Shown here piece by piece: positions 8,315 through 17,849 of a stretch of 62,530 bases of DNA. The stretch comes from Legionella_C dresdenensis (GTDB taxonomy: Bacteria > Pseudomonadota > Gammaproteobacteria > Legionellales > Legionellaceae): NCBI RefSeq assembly GCF_042649825.1, contig NZ_JBHSAB010000011.1:1-62530 (forward strand), read 5' to 3'. The position numbers and the translations under genes were made by a program. Under the pieces are notes generated by a model. That model saw only the letters and a program-made list of their open reading frames with translations, did not search any database and was not told the origin of the DNA. Each line of letters opens with the position of its first letter. Positions within the stretch are counted from its first letter, which is position 1.

Positions 8315-8340
8315 GGAGTGTTGAGCTTTACAGCCAACCT
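8315..8340. repeat. Degenerate REP palindrome
   Basis: GGAGTGTTGAGCTTTACAGC followed by CAACCT is a worn copy of the GTTGGGCTTTACAGCCCAAC repeat, about 65 bases before mutS. Confidence 0.6.
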
Positions 8341-8404
8341 GCAATGGCTGACTTGAAGCTAATCCTTTGCTAGAATCAGGCAAATTTTTTCTTAAAAAAA
8401 CACT

Positions 8405-10954
8405 ATGTCTGTTACACACACACCAATGATGCAGCAATACCTCCGAATCAAATCCGAATACCCGGATATGCTGCTTCTCTACCGCATGGGAGACTTTTAC
8501 GAGTTATTTTATGACGATGCCAAACGGGCAGCGCAGTTACTTGATTTAACCCTTACCCATCGCGGTCAGTCAGCCGGCAAGCCAATTCCTATGGCTGGCG
8601 TTCCATACCACGCGCTGGAAAACTATCTTGCCCGGCTGATAAAAAAAGGCGAATCCGTTGCGATTTGCGAACAGGTAGGCGACCCAGCCGCCAGTAAAGG
8701 ACCGGTTGAACGTCAGGTGACCCGTATTATTACTCCCGGCACTGTTACCGATGAAGCTCTCCTGGATTCGCGGCAGGACAACCTGTTACTGGCCATTCAT
8801 GCTGATCAAAAACGCTATGGCCTGGCCTGGGTTGATTTGAGCGGAGGCCGCTTTCATCTCTTACAAGTCGATGATCAAAACCAGTTAACGGCGGCCATAA
8901 ACCGCTTACAACCGGCTGAAATTCTGATTAAAGAGCCCCTACCCATTGCCGGTTACCAAAACGATTTTAATATTAAAATCAGGCCAGCCTGGGAATTTGA
9001 TCCCCAACGCGCGCGCCAGATGCTGTGTGAGCAATTTGCTGTCAGTAACTTACAAGGCCTGGGCGAACAGGAATACACTGCCTCTTTTCCCGCTGCCGGT
9101 TGTCTGCTGTTCTATCTGAATACTACCCAACGCCACAGCCTGCCTCATTTGCAACAGATTACCCTTGAAAAAGACGATGACTACCTGCAAATCGATGCTT
9201 CCACCCAAAAACATCTCGAATTATTTGAGAATTATCAGGGCAGAAAAGAAAATACCCTGCTGGCTGTACTCGACAATACCGTCAACCCAATGGGAAGCCG
9301 TTTATTGAAACGCTGGTTAGGCAGACCGTTGAGGCAGCGCAGCGCCATTCGCATGCGCCAACAGGCAATTACTGAACTGTTCACCAACCGCCAGGATAGC
9401 GAATTACAACCTTTGTTGAGACAAATCTGCGACATCGAGCGAATTTGCTCACGGGTTGCGCTCGGATCCGCCCGTCCGCGTGATTTAACCAATTTGCGCC
9501 ATGCCCTGGCTTTATTACCCGAAATTGATCAAATATTACACAAAAATCAAGCTCCCGAGCTTAAACAATTGCTTGAACAACTGGTACCGCAACCAGTGCT
9601 GCTGGCGTTATTAACCCAGGCTCTGGTTGAAAACCCGCCGATGCTGATCAGAGATGGCGGTGTTATTGCTGCCGGATTTGATGATGAACTGGATGAATTA
9701 CGGGCCTTAAGTGAAAATGCGACTGGCAAACTCAATGAGCTGGAGGAAAATGAAAAAAGGCGTACCGGCCTTTCGTCGCTGAAATTTGGCTACAACCGGG
9801 TACAGGGCTTTTATATTGAATTGGCCAAAAGCCAGGCTGAAAAAGCGCCGGCCGATTACCACCGCAAACAGACGCTGAAAAACGTTGAACGCTATATCAC
9901 CCCGGAATTAAAAGTCTTTGAAGAAAAAGTCTTGTCAGCCCAGGTTAAAGCATTGGCGCGCGAGAAATGGCTGTATGAAAACCTGCTTGCCGAAATATTG
10001 CAATATTTACCTGCCTTGACTAATATTGCCTGCGCAATCGCCAAACTAGATGTCCTGGCCAATTTTGCTGAACGCGCCCACAGCCTGAAGTGGTGCTGTC
10101 CCGAAATGACCGAAGCCGATGAGATTCAGATTACCGCAGGCCGACATCCGGTCATTGAGCAGGTGGTCAAAGATCAGTTTATTGCCAACTCGCTGCAACT
10201 TGCCAGTGAGGAAAATATTTTGCTGATAACCGGGCCGAATATGGGCGGAAAATCGACCTATATGCGCCAAAACGCATTAATTGTATTGCTCGCACATACC
10301 GGCAGCTATGTACCAGCACAATCTGCCCGTATTGGCCATATTGACAAGATTTTTACCCGGATTGGCGCCAGTGACGATCTGGCTTCCGGCCGTTCGACCT
10401 TTATGGTGGAAATGACTGAAACCGCCAATATTTTACGACAGGCAACCCGCCACAGCCTGGTACTGATTGATGAAATCGGCCGCGGCACCAGTACTCATGA
10501 CGGCATGGCGCTGGCTTATGCCGCCTGTGCCTATCTGGCTGATAAAGTCAAAGCGTATACCCTGTTTTCCACCCATTATTTTGAGCTGACCCGCTTACCT
10601 GAAACCTTCCCATGCATCCGCAATGTCCATGTTCAGGCAACACTGGCGCAAGACAAAATCGTCTTTCTCTATCAGATCGATCAGGGCTGTGCCAATCGCA
10701 GTTACGGTCTGGAAGTTGCTCAACTGGCAGGCATTCCAGCAGAGGTTCTGAAACTTGCTGGCGAACACCTCGATCAGATGCCGCAACCCGCAGTAACGCA
10801 ATCAACTGCTGTAACGCCAATGATGTCAGATCTGAAACAATCAGCCGTACTGGCAGAACTTGCCCGGGTTGATGCCGATAATTTGACAGCCCGTGAAGCG
10901 CTTGATCTGGTGTACCGCCTGAAAAGCCTGGAAAAGAGTTATGCCGTTGAGTAA
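8405..10954 (+). CDS. mutS: DNA mismatch repair protein MutS
   Basis: 849 aa, full length. It recognises mismatches and recruits MutL in post-replicative repair. The N-terminal mismatch-binding motif is seen in MGDFYELFYDDAKRAAQLLD. The C-terminal ATPase has Walker A GPNMGGKS (about residues 610-617), the Walker B region VLIDEIGRGTSTHDG and the dimerisation-linked FSTHYFELTRL. No strong ribosome binding site precedes the ATG. It heads a plus-strand run: tamA starts 14 bases before the mutS stop codon, implying translational coupling. Confidence 0.98.
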   Translation: MSVTHTPMMQQYLRIKSEYPDMLLLYRMGDFYELFYDDAKRAAQLLDLTLTHRGQSAGKPIPMAGVPYHALENYLARLIKKGESVAICEQVGDPAASKGPVERQVTRIITPGTVTDEALLDSRQDNLLLAIHADQKRYGLAWVDLSGGRFHLLQVDDQNQLTAAINRLQPAEILIKEPLPIAGYQNDFNIKIRPAWEFDPQRARQMLCEQFAVSNLQGLGEQEYTASFPAAGCLLFYLNTTQRHSLPHLQQITLEKDDDYLQIDASTQKHLELFENYQGRKENTLLAVLDNTVNPMGSRLLKRWLGRPLRQRSAIRMRQQAITELFTNRQDSELQPLLRQICDIERICSRVALGSARPRDLTNLRHALALLPEIDQILHKNQAPELKQLLEQLVPQPVLLALLTQALVENPPMLIRDGGVIAAGFDDELDELRALSENATGKLNELEENEKRRTGLSSLKFGYNRVQGFYIELAKSQAEKAPADYHRKQTLKNVERYITPELKVFEEKVLSAQVKALAREKWLYENLLAEILQYLPALTNIACAIAKLDVLANFAERAHSLKWCCPEMTEADEIQITAGRHPVIEQVVKDQFIANSLQLASEENILLITGPNMGGKSTYMRQNALIVLLAHTGSYVPAQSARIGHIDKIFTRIGASDDLASGRSTFMVEMTETANILRQATRHSLVLIDEIGRGTSTHDGMALAYAACAYLADKVKAYTLFSTHYFELTRLPETFPCIRNVHVQATLAQDKIVFLYQIDQGCANRSYGLEVAQLAGIPAEVLKLAGEHLDQMPQPAVTQSTAVTPMMSDLKQSAVLAELARVDADNLTAREALDLVYRLKSLEKSYAVE

Positions 10955-12659
10955 ATGGTTAGCAAAAGGCCGGCAAATTCGCATTATATTATTGGCTTTT
11001 TGCCTGCCTGCGCTGCTCGCTGCCAAACCAGCCCCCGATATCCAGGTTGGCGGCACAAAAAGCAAAGTACAGAAGAATATTCAGATCCGCCTCCAGGAAC
11101 TTGCTCAAAGCAAATCATTTTCAGATGAAAGTGATGAGGAACTCAAACAGCATATCGCTCAGGCAATGGCCCCCTACGGTTATTTAAAACCGATTATTCA
11201 TTTGACCAGACTTGCGGGTAATAACCTGAAAATACAAATTAATGCCGGCCCCCGCCTGCACTTCACGCAGGTGACGGTATCAATTGTTGGCGAAGGCCGT
11301 AACAATCCCGAAATAAATAAAGTTTCCCATGATTTGCTGATTAAACCGGGCGTAGCGTTTAACAGTATTAAATATGAAGATTCCAAGCAGGCCTTAATGA
11401 ATGCCGCTGAGCATGAAGGTTACCTCCATGCCTCTTTTGACAAAGCGGAAATCCTGATTGATAAAGTGCGCTATACCGCCAATGTAATTTTGATCTTCAA
11501 TACGGGTCCACAATACTATTTTGGCCAGGTTCGTTTTGATCCGGCCCGAATTACACCCGAGTTGTTACATCGTTATATACCCTTTCAATATGGCGAATCG
11601 TACTCTACCGAAAAAATCCTGACCTTTAATAATTATCTGGCAGCCAGCGGCTACTTCAAATCAGTCACCGTTCAGCCGCAACTTGATGGCGCCCGCTCCA
11701 TTCCAGTTGATGTCCATCTGCAGCCAGTACCTCATTACAGTTACTCATTAGGCGTAGGTTATGGAACCGATACGGGTCCCAGAGGCCGTGCCGCCTTGCA
11801 TGTGATTCCAGTCAATCGCTGGGGCCATAAATTTAACGCGCTTGCGATTGGTTCGTTAAAACAGAATGCTGTACAAGGGCAATACATCATTCCGGGCAAA
11901 AACCCGACTATTGATCAATATGAAATAATCGGCAATGCCGGTACGCTCAATTACAGCAGTGGCTATAGCAACTCGATCCTGTTATCTGCGGCACAGCGGC
12001 ATAATCTGACTAATTTTCAACGTGTGCTATCGATTAATGGCCTGTATGAGCGTTTCAATTACGATTATCAACCCAAAACCGAGGCAAAAACAGTTTTTCC
12101 CCGGGCAACGCTTAGCTGGGTTGAAAAAGATAACGATAAATTATTTACCCCGACCGGTTATAAAGTCGTAGTCAATGGCCTGGCTGCCGATCGGGCAATT
12201 TTATCGGATATCAGTTTCGCGCAGGCAACGTTTGACGCCAAAGCAGCCTTAACCCTGAAGTCATTGCGTACCCGACTTTATTTTCATACCCTGCAGGGCG
12301 TAACCCAGATTAATGACATTAACCATTTGCCGCTTTCAATCGCGATGTTATTAGGCGGTGCGGATAATTTGAAAGCTTACAGTTTCAACTCAATCGGTCC
12401 TGGTAAACTCATGACCTATGGCGGCATTGAAATTCAGAAAGAAACACGCGACAAATGGTACCTGGTAGGTTTTCTGGACAGCGGCGATGTCTATAAACCG
12501 ACGGTAAGAGAAATGAAAAATGATGTTGGACTTGGACTGATGTGGGTTTCACCGATTGGGCCAATTAAGGTTGGAGTAGCACAGGCTGTGGGTTCTCATT
12601 TTAATCATTTCCAGAGTAACAAACCCAAGCTTGTCATCAGTATGGGGCCGGATTTATGA
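10941..12659 (+). CDS. tamA: Translocation and assembly module subunit TamA
   Basis: 572 aa, Omp85-superfamily outer membrane protein. With TamB it helps insert autotransporter-like proteins and move lipids to the outer membrane. A signal peptide (IRIILLAFCLPALLAAKPAP, residues about 13-32) is followed by POTRA domains to about residue 260. A 16-strand barrel follows, with the family motif GLMWVSPIGPIKVGVA near the C-terminus. It overlaps mutS at its start and tamB by ATGA at its end, so the three are translated together. Confidence 0.93.
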   Translation: MPLSKWLAKGRQIRIILLAFCLPALLAAKPAPDIQVGGTKSKVQKNIQIRLQELAQSKSFSDESDEELKQHIAQAMAPYGYLKPIIHLTRLAGNNLKIQINAGPRLHFTQVTVSIVGEGRNNPEINKVSHDLLIKPGVAFNSIKYEDSKQALMNAAEHEGYLHASFDKAEILIDKVRYTANVILIFNTGPQYYFGQVRFDPARITPELLHRYIPFQYGESYSTEKILTFNNYLAASGYFKSVTVQPQLDGARSIPVDVHLQPVPHYSYSLGVGYGTDTGPRGRAALHVIPVNRWGHKFNALAIGSLKQNAVQGQYIIPGKNPTIDQYEIIGNAGTLNYSSGYSNSILLSAAQRHNLTNFQRVLSINGLYERFNYDYQPKTEAKTVFPRATLSWVEKDNDKLFTPTGYKVVVNGLAADRAILSDISFAQATFDAKAALTLKSLRTRLYFHTLQGVTQINDINHLPLSIAMLLGGADNLKAYSFNSIGPGKLMTYGGIEIQKETRDKWYLVGFLDSGDVYKPTVREMKNDVGLGLMWVSPIGPIKVGVAQAVGSHFNHFQSNKPKLVISMGPDL

Positions 12660-15415
12660 TGCGTATTCTCCTTTCTATCCTTCGCTCGCTTGGCTTTGCC
12701 GCCCTGCTCCTGCTGCTTTTGGCCGTGAGCAGCGCTTTTTTTCTGTTAGCAACAACCAGCGGAATGAATACTGCCGTCAGGGTGGCCAAACATTTTCTAC
12801 CTGGAAAACTCGAAATAACTGCCTTGCAGGGGCGGTTAATTAATCAGATAGCAATCAAGCATCTTACCTATCGCGATAAAACGATTGAGCTTGAACTAAA
12901 TGATTTTGCGCTCAATTGGAACATTCGGGCTCTGCTGCATAAACAACTGGAAATAAATAGGGTAACCGCCCAAAAAATCCATTTGCAGCTTGCAGGCAGC
13001 GGCGGTGAAAGTGAATCATCCCAACTTCCTCATTTGCCGGTCAAGATCGTGATTAGCCAAACTCAAATCAACGAATTGGCAATGATTTATAATCAGTCAC
13101 CGATAATAGTTAACAATGTCAGCTTGGCTGCCCTGCTAACCAACAAGAATTGGCAAATCGAGCATCTTAAGCTTGCGGCTTTCAACCAATTGCTTGATCT
13201 TAAAGTGAATCTGCAACCAGCCTTTCCTTTTCAATTGCAGGCACAACTGGATATTAAGCCATTTTCTGACCGCCAACCGGCAATGACCGGCCAGCTAACC
13301 GCAGAAGGTAATTATCTGCATTATCAATGGCATGGTAAACTTGCTACCCCCCATAACCTGGTACTTGATGGCGAACTAAACAATGGCTCGCAATTGGCCG
13401 CTCATGCCGAATGGAATCAGCTGCACTGGCCGCTTGCCAACAAAGAGGAAATCAATAGTAAACAGGGCCAGCTTGATATTAACGGCACGCTTCCTGATCT
13501 GACCATCAATTTTAGCGGAGCCTTATCAACACCGGTTGTAACTGACTGGCAATTGAATGCCCAAACTAGCAGCAATGGGATACAAATGAAATCCCGGATT
13601 AATTTACCGCAGGGTAAAGTTATGCTGCAGGCTGGATTTAATCACGTACCAAAGCCCGAGCTGAATATACAGGCTTCTTTAGGTAACAATCATCTTGAAA
13701 TAACGGGTTCACCTGATAACGTACTGACGCTGAAAGCAAACTTGCCGACATTGCGATTGTTTGTACCGGCACTCAAAGAATTACAGACCACTATCACCGC
13801 TGACGGCCGTTTTAATCAGGCTCGGCAACAAGGCAATCTGAATCTCAGCATTAGCAAAGGCAGTTTTAAACTGCCTGAGCATCCGGCACTGACTTTTGAG
13901 GGCGGCAAACTAAACGCTAACCTGCGCGCTAACTTGCTCACGGCTACGGCGAATCTTACGATCGATAGCACGAAAAAACTCACCGCAACGATCAAATTAC
14001 CCGATTTTCAGTTAAGCAACCCGACAGCGGCTCACCAGAAGATAGAGGGTACGATTGATTTATCCATCGATTCATTAGCCTTTGTCCAGCAACTTAATGA
14101 TTTAATTAATCAGGCGCAAGGCAAGCTTCATCTCAATCTGTCAGCCACAGGAACATTGGCCAAACCAGTATTGATGGGTTCAATTGAGCTTGTTAATGCC
14201 GCCCTTTCGATACCAAGAGCAGGTATTAATTTAAACCCGGTGCAATTTACCCTGCATAGCCAGGACAAACAATGGCAGGCAGATGGCAGCGTCAGTTCGA
14301 ATGGCCAGAAACTCACGATTAATGGGCAAGGCTCCTTTTTTCCCATTGTAAAAGGAACATTGACTGTCCGGGGCGTCAGTATTCCAGTCAGTAATACACC
14401 CGAATACAGCTTGTATATTTCACCGGATCTGACCTTGGAATTTGAGCCCGGCTTATTAAAAGCCCGAGGCAATATTATTGTTCCCAAAGCGCTGATTAAA
14501 CCACAGACATTTACCAGTTCAGTCAGTATGACGGATGATGTTGTCTATACCAGCAACAATACTAATGAACAAACTGATAATCCTTTGAATATCGACACTG
14601 ACATTCACGTTGAAATGGGTAACGATGTCTTGCTTGCGGTTAAAGGACTGCAAGGCGCGCTGATTGGCGGTCTGCAGCTGCGACAACTTCCAGGCGGTCC
14701 GCTCAATGCCAGCGGAGAATTGAATGTCCGTGAAGGCAAATATCAGGCTTATGGTCAGGATTTGACGATCACCGAAGGGCAACTGCTGTTTACCGGCGGG
14801 CTTGTTACCAATCCGGGCATTCATGTCCGCGCGACCCGGCAATTTAATAACACCACGACCAGCTTCAGCGGCTCAGAACAGTTATTCGACTTCCACTCAT
14901 CTAACCTGCAAACGATTGATTTTGGCGATAAGACTACGGTCGGCATTGAAGTAACTGGCCGTTTACGGGCGCCAAAAGTCAAATTATTTTCCATGCCCCC
15001 TACTTTGTCTCAGGCCGACATTCTATCGATGTTGCTGCTAGGCAAACCAGCCAGTCAGGCTAATCAGGCAGGCGGCCAGTTATTATTGGCGGCGGTTTCT
15101 GCACTTAATCTCGATTCAGGCTCTAATGGCACCCAATTACTGGGTCAGTTAAAGCAAAGCCTTGGCATCGATTTGAATCTGCAAAATAATCAGCAATACA
15201 ATCAGAAAACCAACCAGAGCACAGACAGTACAGCGCTTGTTGTTGGCAAATCCTTATCAAAACGCATCTATGCAAGTTATAATATCGGCATTTCACAAAC
15301 TGACAGCAATGTTTTTACCTTGCGTTATTTGTTAAACAAGTTTTTTAGCATACAGGTAACTGCCAGCATGACTGGAAGCGGCCTTGATGTGCTTTATACC
15401 CGTCAGAAGGATTAA
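12656..15415 (+). CDS. tamB: Translocation and assembly module subunit TamB
   Basis: 919 aa. One N-terminal membrane helix (LGFAALLLLLLAVSSAFFLL) anchors it in the inner membrane, and a long AsmA-like beta-rich periplasmic body follows. The C-terminal DUF490 domain is recognisable from GELNVREGKYQAYGQDL, the later ITEGQLLFTGGLVTNPGIHV, and LSQADILSMLLLGKP. It is shorter than E. coli TamB (1259 aa), consistent with fewer beta repeats. It spans the periplasm to contact TamA. The ATGA overlap with tamA and the 2-base gap to hemB show an operon. Confidence 0.92.
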   Translation: MMRILLSILRSLGFAALLLLLLAVSSAFFLLATTSGMNTAVRVAKHFLPGKLEITALQGRLINQIAIKHLTYRDKTIELELNDFALNWNIRALLHKQLEINRVTAQKIHLQLAGSGGESESSQLPHLPVKIVISQTQINELAMIYNQSPIIVNNVSLAALLTNKNWQIEHLKLAAFNQLLDLKVNLQPAFPFQLQAQLDIKPFSDRQPAMTGQLTAEGNYLHYQWHGKLATPHNLVLDGELNNGSQLAAHAEWNQLHWPLANKEEINSKQGQLDINGTLPDLTINFSGALSTPVVTDWQLNAQTSSNGIQMKSRINLPQGKVMLQAGFNHVPKPELNIQASLGNNHLEITGSPDNVLTLKANLPTLRLFVPALKELQTTITADGRFNQARQQGNLNLSISKGSFKLPEHPALTFEGGKLNANLRANLLTATANLTIDSTKKLTATIKLPDFQLSNPTAAHQKIEGTIDLSIDSLAFVQQLNDLINQAQGKLHLNLSATGTLAKPVLMGSIELVNAALSIPRAGINLNPVQFTLHSQDKQWQADGSVSSNGQKLTINGQGSFFPIVKGTLTVRGVSIPVSNTPEYSLYISPDLTLEFEPGLLKARGNIIVPKALIKPQTFTSSVSMTDDVVYTSNNTNEQTDNPLNIDTDIHVEMGNDVLLAVKGLQGALIGGLQLRQLPGGPLNASGELNVREGKYQAYGQDLTITEGQLLFTGGLVTNPGIHVRATRQFNNTTTSFSGSEQLFDFHSSNLQTIDFGDKTTVGIEVTGRLRAPKVKLFSMPPTLSQADILSMLLLGKPASQANQAGGQLLLAAVSALNLDSGSNGTQLLGQLKQSLGIDLNLQNNQQYNQKTNQSTDSTALVVGKSLSKRIYASYNIGISQTDSNVFTLRYLLNKFFSIQVTASMTGSGLDVLYTRQKD

Positions 15416-15417
15416 TT

Positions 15418-16410
15418 ATGAGTGATTGCTATCCACTTCCATTACGCTTAAAGCGCCTGCGTAAAAACAGCGCGGTACGTGCACTGTTACAAGAAACCCG
15501 CCTGCATCCGGATCAATTTATCGCTCCCCTGTTTATTAGCGCCAGTTTAACCGAAAAACGGGAAATTCAAAGCATGCCCGGACAGTTTCAATTAACGTTG
15601 GCCGATCTCGCTGAGGAAATTAATCAGTTAACCCGGTTGGGGATTAAAGCCGTATTGCTCTTTGGTCTGCCAACCTATAAAGATGCCACAGGCAGTGCAG
15701 CATTATTGCCAGACGGTATTATTCAGCAGGCAATTAAAACGATTCGGGAAATTAATCCGGCCATGTTGGTTATTACCGATCTTTGTTTCTGTGAATATAC
15801 CGATCATGGTCATTGCGGCGTATTGCACAATGATATGATTGATAACGATAAAACATTAGAACTGCTGGGCAAGCAGGCAGTTAGCCATGCTGATGCGGGC
15901 GCTGACTGGATAGCGCCAAGTGGAATGGCGGATGGCATGGTAATGGCAATCAGACAGGCGTTGGATAATGCCGGTTTTCAGCAGACTGCGATTCTCAGTT
16001 ATGCGGTCAAATATTGCTCAAGCTTTTACGGCCCATTTCGTGAAGCAGCCATGGGAGCGCCACAGTTTGGCGATCGTAAAACTTACCAGCTGAATCCAGC
16101 CAACAGCGATGAAGCTATCCGCGAAGCTGCCCTGGATTTAGAGGAAGGCGCAGATATGCTGATGGTCAAACCAGCTATGAATTATCTGGATATTATCTAC
16201 AAATTAAAAAACCTTTATCCTGAAGCGCCACTCTGTGCTTATCAGGTCAGCGGTGAATATTCGATGCTCAAATACGCAGCCAGTCAGGGCTTGATTAATG
16301 AGCAACAGGCAATGCTGGAAAGCCTGCTGGCGATTAAGCGTGCAGGAGCTGATTTGATTATCAGTTATTTTGCTAAAGATATTGCTGCTTATTTAAAACA
16401 ACCAACATAG
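15418..16410 (+). CDS. hemB: Delta-aminolevulinic acid dehydratase (porphobilinogen synthase)
   Basis: 330 aa. It condenses two aminolevulinate molecules to porphobilinogen in haem synthesis. The zinc-site cysteines C123, C125 and C133 lie in LCFCEYTDHGHCG, so it is the zinc-dependent type. The Schiff-base lysines are K198 (in YAVKYCSSFYGPF) and K251 (in MLMVKPAMNYLDI). It starts 2 bases after the tamB stop codon and is the last gene of the mutS-tamA-tamB-hemB run. A palindromic element follows. Confidence 0.97.
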   Translation: MSDCYPLPLRLKRLRKNSAVRALLQETRLHPDQFIAPLFISASLTEKREIQSMPGQFQLTLADLAEEINQLTRLGIKAVLLFGLPTYKDATGSAALLPDGIIQQAIKTIREINPAMLVITDLCFCEYTDHGHCGVLHNDMIDNDKTLELLGKQAVSHADAGADWIAPSGMADGMVMAIRQALDNAGFQQTAILSYAVKYCSSFYGPFREAAMGAPQFGDRKTYQLNPANSDEAIREAALDLEEGADMLMVKPAMNYLDIIYKLKNLYPEAPLCAYQVSGEYSMLKYAASQGLINEQQAMLESLLAIKRAGADLIISYFAKDIAAYLKQPT

Positions 16411-16413
16411 TTC

Positions 16414-16522
16414 CCCTCTCCCCAACCCTCTCCCGATACGGGAGAGGGAGCCATACAGAAACACTTCTCCCGATGGTGGAGAGAAGTCCCCTCTCCCGTA
16501 TCGGGAGAGGGTTAGGGAGAGG
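16414..16522. repeat. Inverted-repeat element, CCCTCTCCC family
   Basis: Two 35-nt arms (16414-16448 and 16488-16522) are inverted copies with one mismatch, and each arm contains its own palindrome around CTCTCCCGATACGGGAGAG. A third small palindrome fills the middle. It follows hemB directly and could stop transcription by structure alone, though no U-tract is present. Relatives occur at 96-115, 349-369 and 42063-42130. Confidence 0.85.
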
Positions 16523-16597
16523 GAAAAAATTCATCGCACAAATTACCTGCCTGCACTATAGCATCAAAGTTCCGACACATTATTCCAGATTTCCTAC

Positions 16598-16603
16598 TAT
16601 ACT
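16598..16603 (+). promoter_or_regulatory. Possible -10 element for the binding-protein gene
   Basis: TATACT lies 33 bases before the ATG at 16637 and after the hemB-side palindrome. No clear -35 at standard spacing is visible. Confidence 0.35.
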
Positions 16604-16636
16604 CAATATCAGATAACTGATAATAAAGAGAATTTT

Positions 16637-17377
16637 ATGATAAAAAAAGTTATTCTTATAACGGCATTACTTACCTTTAACCTGACAAGCCATGCTGAAG
16701 GACCGCCGCTTGTTGTGGCAGTGGACAACTTTGCCCCGCCTTTTGTATTGCGTGCCAATCAACAGTTTTATGGTTTTGACATTGCAACAATGGAAGAGTT
16801 ATGCCGCCTGGTGAAACGCACATGTCGGTATCAACCAATGGCCTTCTCCAAATTGCTGGAGGCGGTGGCAAATAACCAGGCTGAAGCCGCGATCGGTGCA
16901 ATTACTATTACCGCACAACGGGCGCAGCTTGTGAATTTTACGTTACCCTATATGTTAAGCCATGCCCGCTTCATCACTTCTGCCGCTGCAGCGACGCAAC
17001 CATTTAGTTACAGCATGATGGATAATAAAAAAATTGGCGTTGAAGAAGGCAGCGCTTTTCCATTAGCGATAAAAACGATGGGAATCATCAATCCGCAGAT
17101 TGTGGAATATAAAAATGAGGAAACCATTATTGAAGAGCTATACAATGGTAATATTGATTTTGCCTTACTGGATGGACCAACCGCTCTTTACTGGCAATCG
17201 CAATCCTCAGATAAGCTTGCTGTTATTGGCGAGCAATTTACTTATGGTTATGGTTTTGGTATTGCGGTTAACAAGGGAAATACCACATTATTAGCTGAAT
17301 TGAATCAGGCAATACAGCAGTATGAGAAGAGCGAGATGTATAGGTCCAATTATGACAAGTATTTGTCTTCGTTTTAG
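16637..17377 (+). CDS. Periplasmic amino-acid-type substrate-binding protein (SBP_bac_3)
   Basis: 246 aa. The signal peptide is MIKKVILITALLTFNLTSHA, with cleavage after SHA. The mature protein has the family-3 solute-binding pattern: LVVAVDNFAPPFVL, GFDIATMEELC, AIGAITITAQRAQLVNFTLPY, given in part, and DFALLDGPTALYW. These proteins bind polar amino acids for ABC importers. No permease or ATPase gene is adjacent, so it is an orphan binding protein whose partner must lie elsewhere. A REP palindrome follows the stop codon. The exact ligand cannot be read from the sequence. Confidence 0.85.
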   Translation: MIKKVILITALLTFNLTSHAEGPPLVVAVDNFAPPFVLRANQQFYGFDIATMEELCRLVKRTCRYQPMAFSKLLEAVANNQAEAAIGAITITAQRAQLVNFTLPYMLSHARFITSAAAATQPFSYSMMDNKKIGVEEGSAFPLAIKTMGIINPQIVEYKNEETIIEELYNGNIDFALLDGPTALYWQSQSSDKLAVIGEQFTYGYGFGIAVNKGNTTLLAELNQAIQQYEKSEMYRSNYDKYLSSF

Positions 17378-17387
17378 AGGAATCAGA

Positions 17388-17411
17388 GTGTTGGGCTGTA
17401 AAGCCCAACAC
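17388..17411. repeat. REP palindrome
   Basis: GTGTTGGGCTGTAAAGCCCA plus CAC is a perfect palindrome of the window-wide REP family, between the convergent genes ending at 17377 and 17424. It may double as a bidirectional terminator. Confidence 0.85.
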
Positions 17412-17423
17412 CACATTAATTGG

Positions 17424-17690
17424 TTAATGAACAGTATTCCCTTCTGTCAGACATCGGCTAATCACTTTACGCGTTACAAAATCCCCCTGATTAGCACCGT
17501 ATTGGGTTTTAAAATATTCTGCTAACGTTAAAACCCAACGGGAAAGCTTGAAATTCATGCATTTTTCTTCCTTATTGACAACAATCTCAAACAAACCAAG
17601 GGTGTCGCATTCATTACTGTTTGCATATTCTTCAATGATTTGCTTGGCTGCGTGCATGTCTTGTTCTCTAGTAGGCCAACTGTTGTTCAT
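17424..17690 (-). CDS. Hypothetical 88-aa protein
   Basis: 88 aa from the ATG at 17690, chosen because AAGGGGGTGCTT gives a strong ribosome binding site; the frame stays open to 17744. The protein begins MNNSWPTREQDMHAAKQIIE and is soluble and mixed-charge, with four Cys or Met-rich spots but no recognised motif. No signal peptide is seen. It stands alone between the binding-protein gene (convergent) and the AI-2E-type permease. The function is not recognised. Confidence 0.6.
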   Translation of the reverse strand: MNNSWPTREQDMHAAKQIIEEYANSNECDTLGLFEIVVNKEEKCMNFKLSRWVLTLAEYFKTQYGANQGDFVTRKVISRCLTEGNTVH

Positions 17691-17849
17691 AAGCACCCCC
17701 TTAACTTCATGACTGCGGGTCATAATCAAACTGGTTAATCGCACGTTGGGTCAATTTTTAAAATTTCAACTGCTACATCGTCTATATTGCCATATTATGT
17801 ACTTTTATTCAATACAAAGAACAAATATTAAACAAAATAGGTTGGGTAG

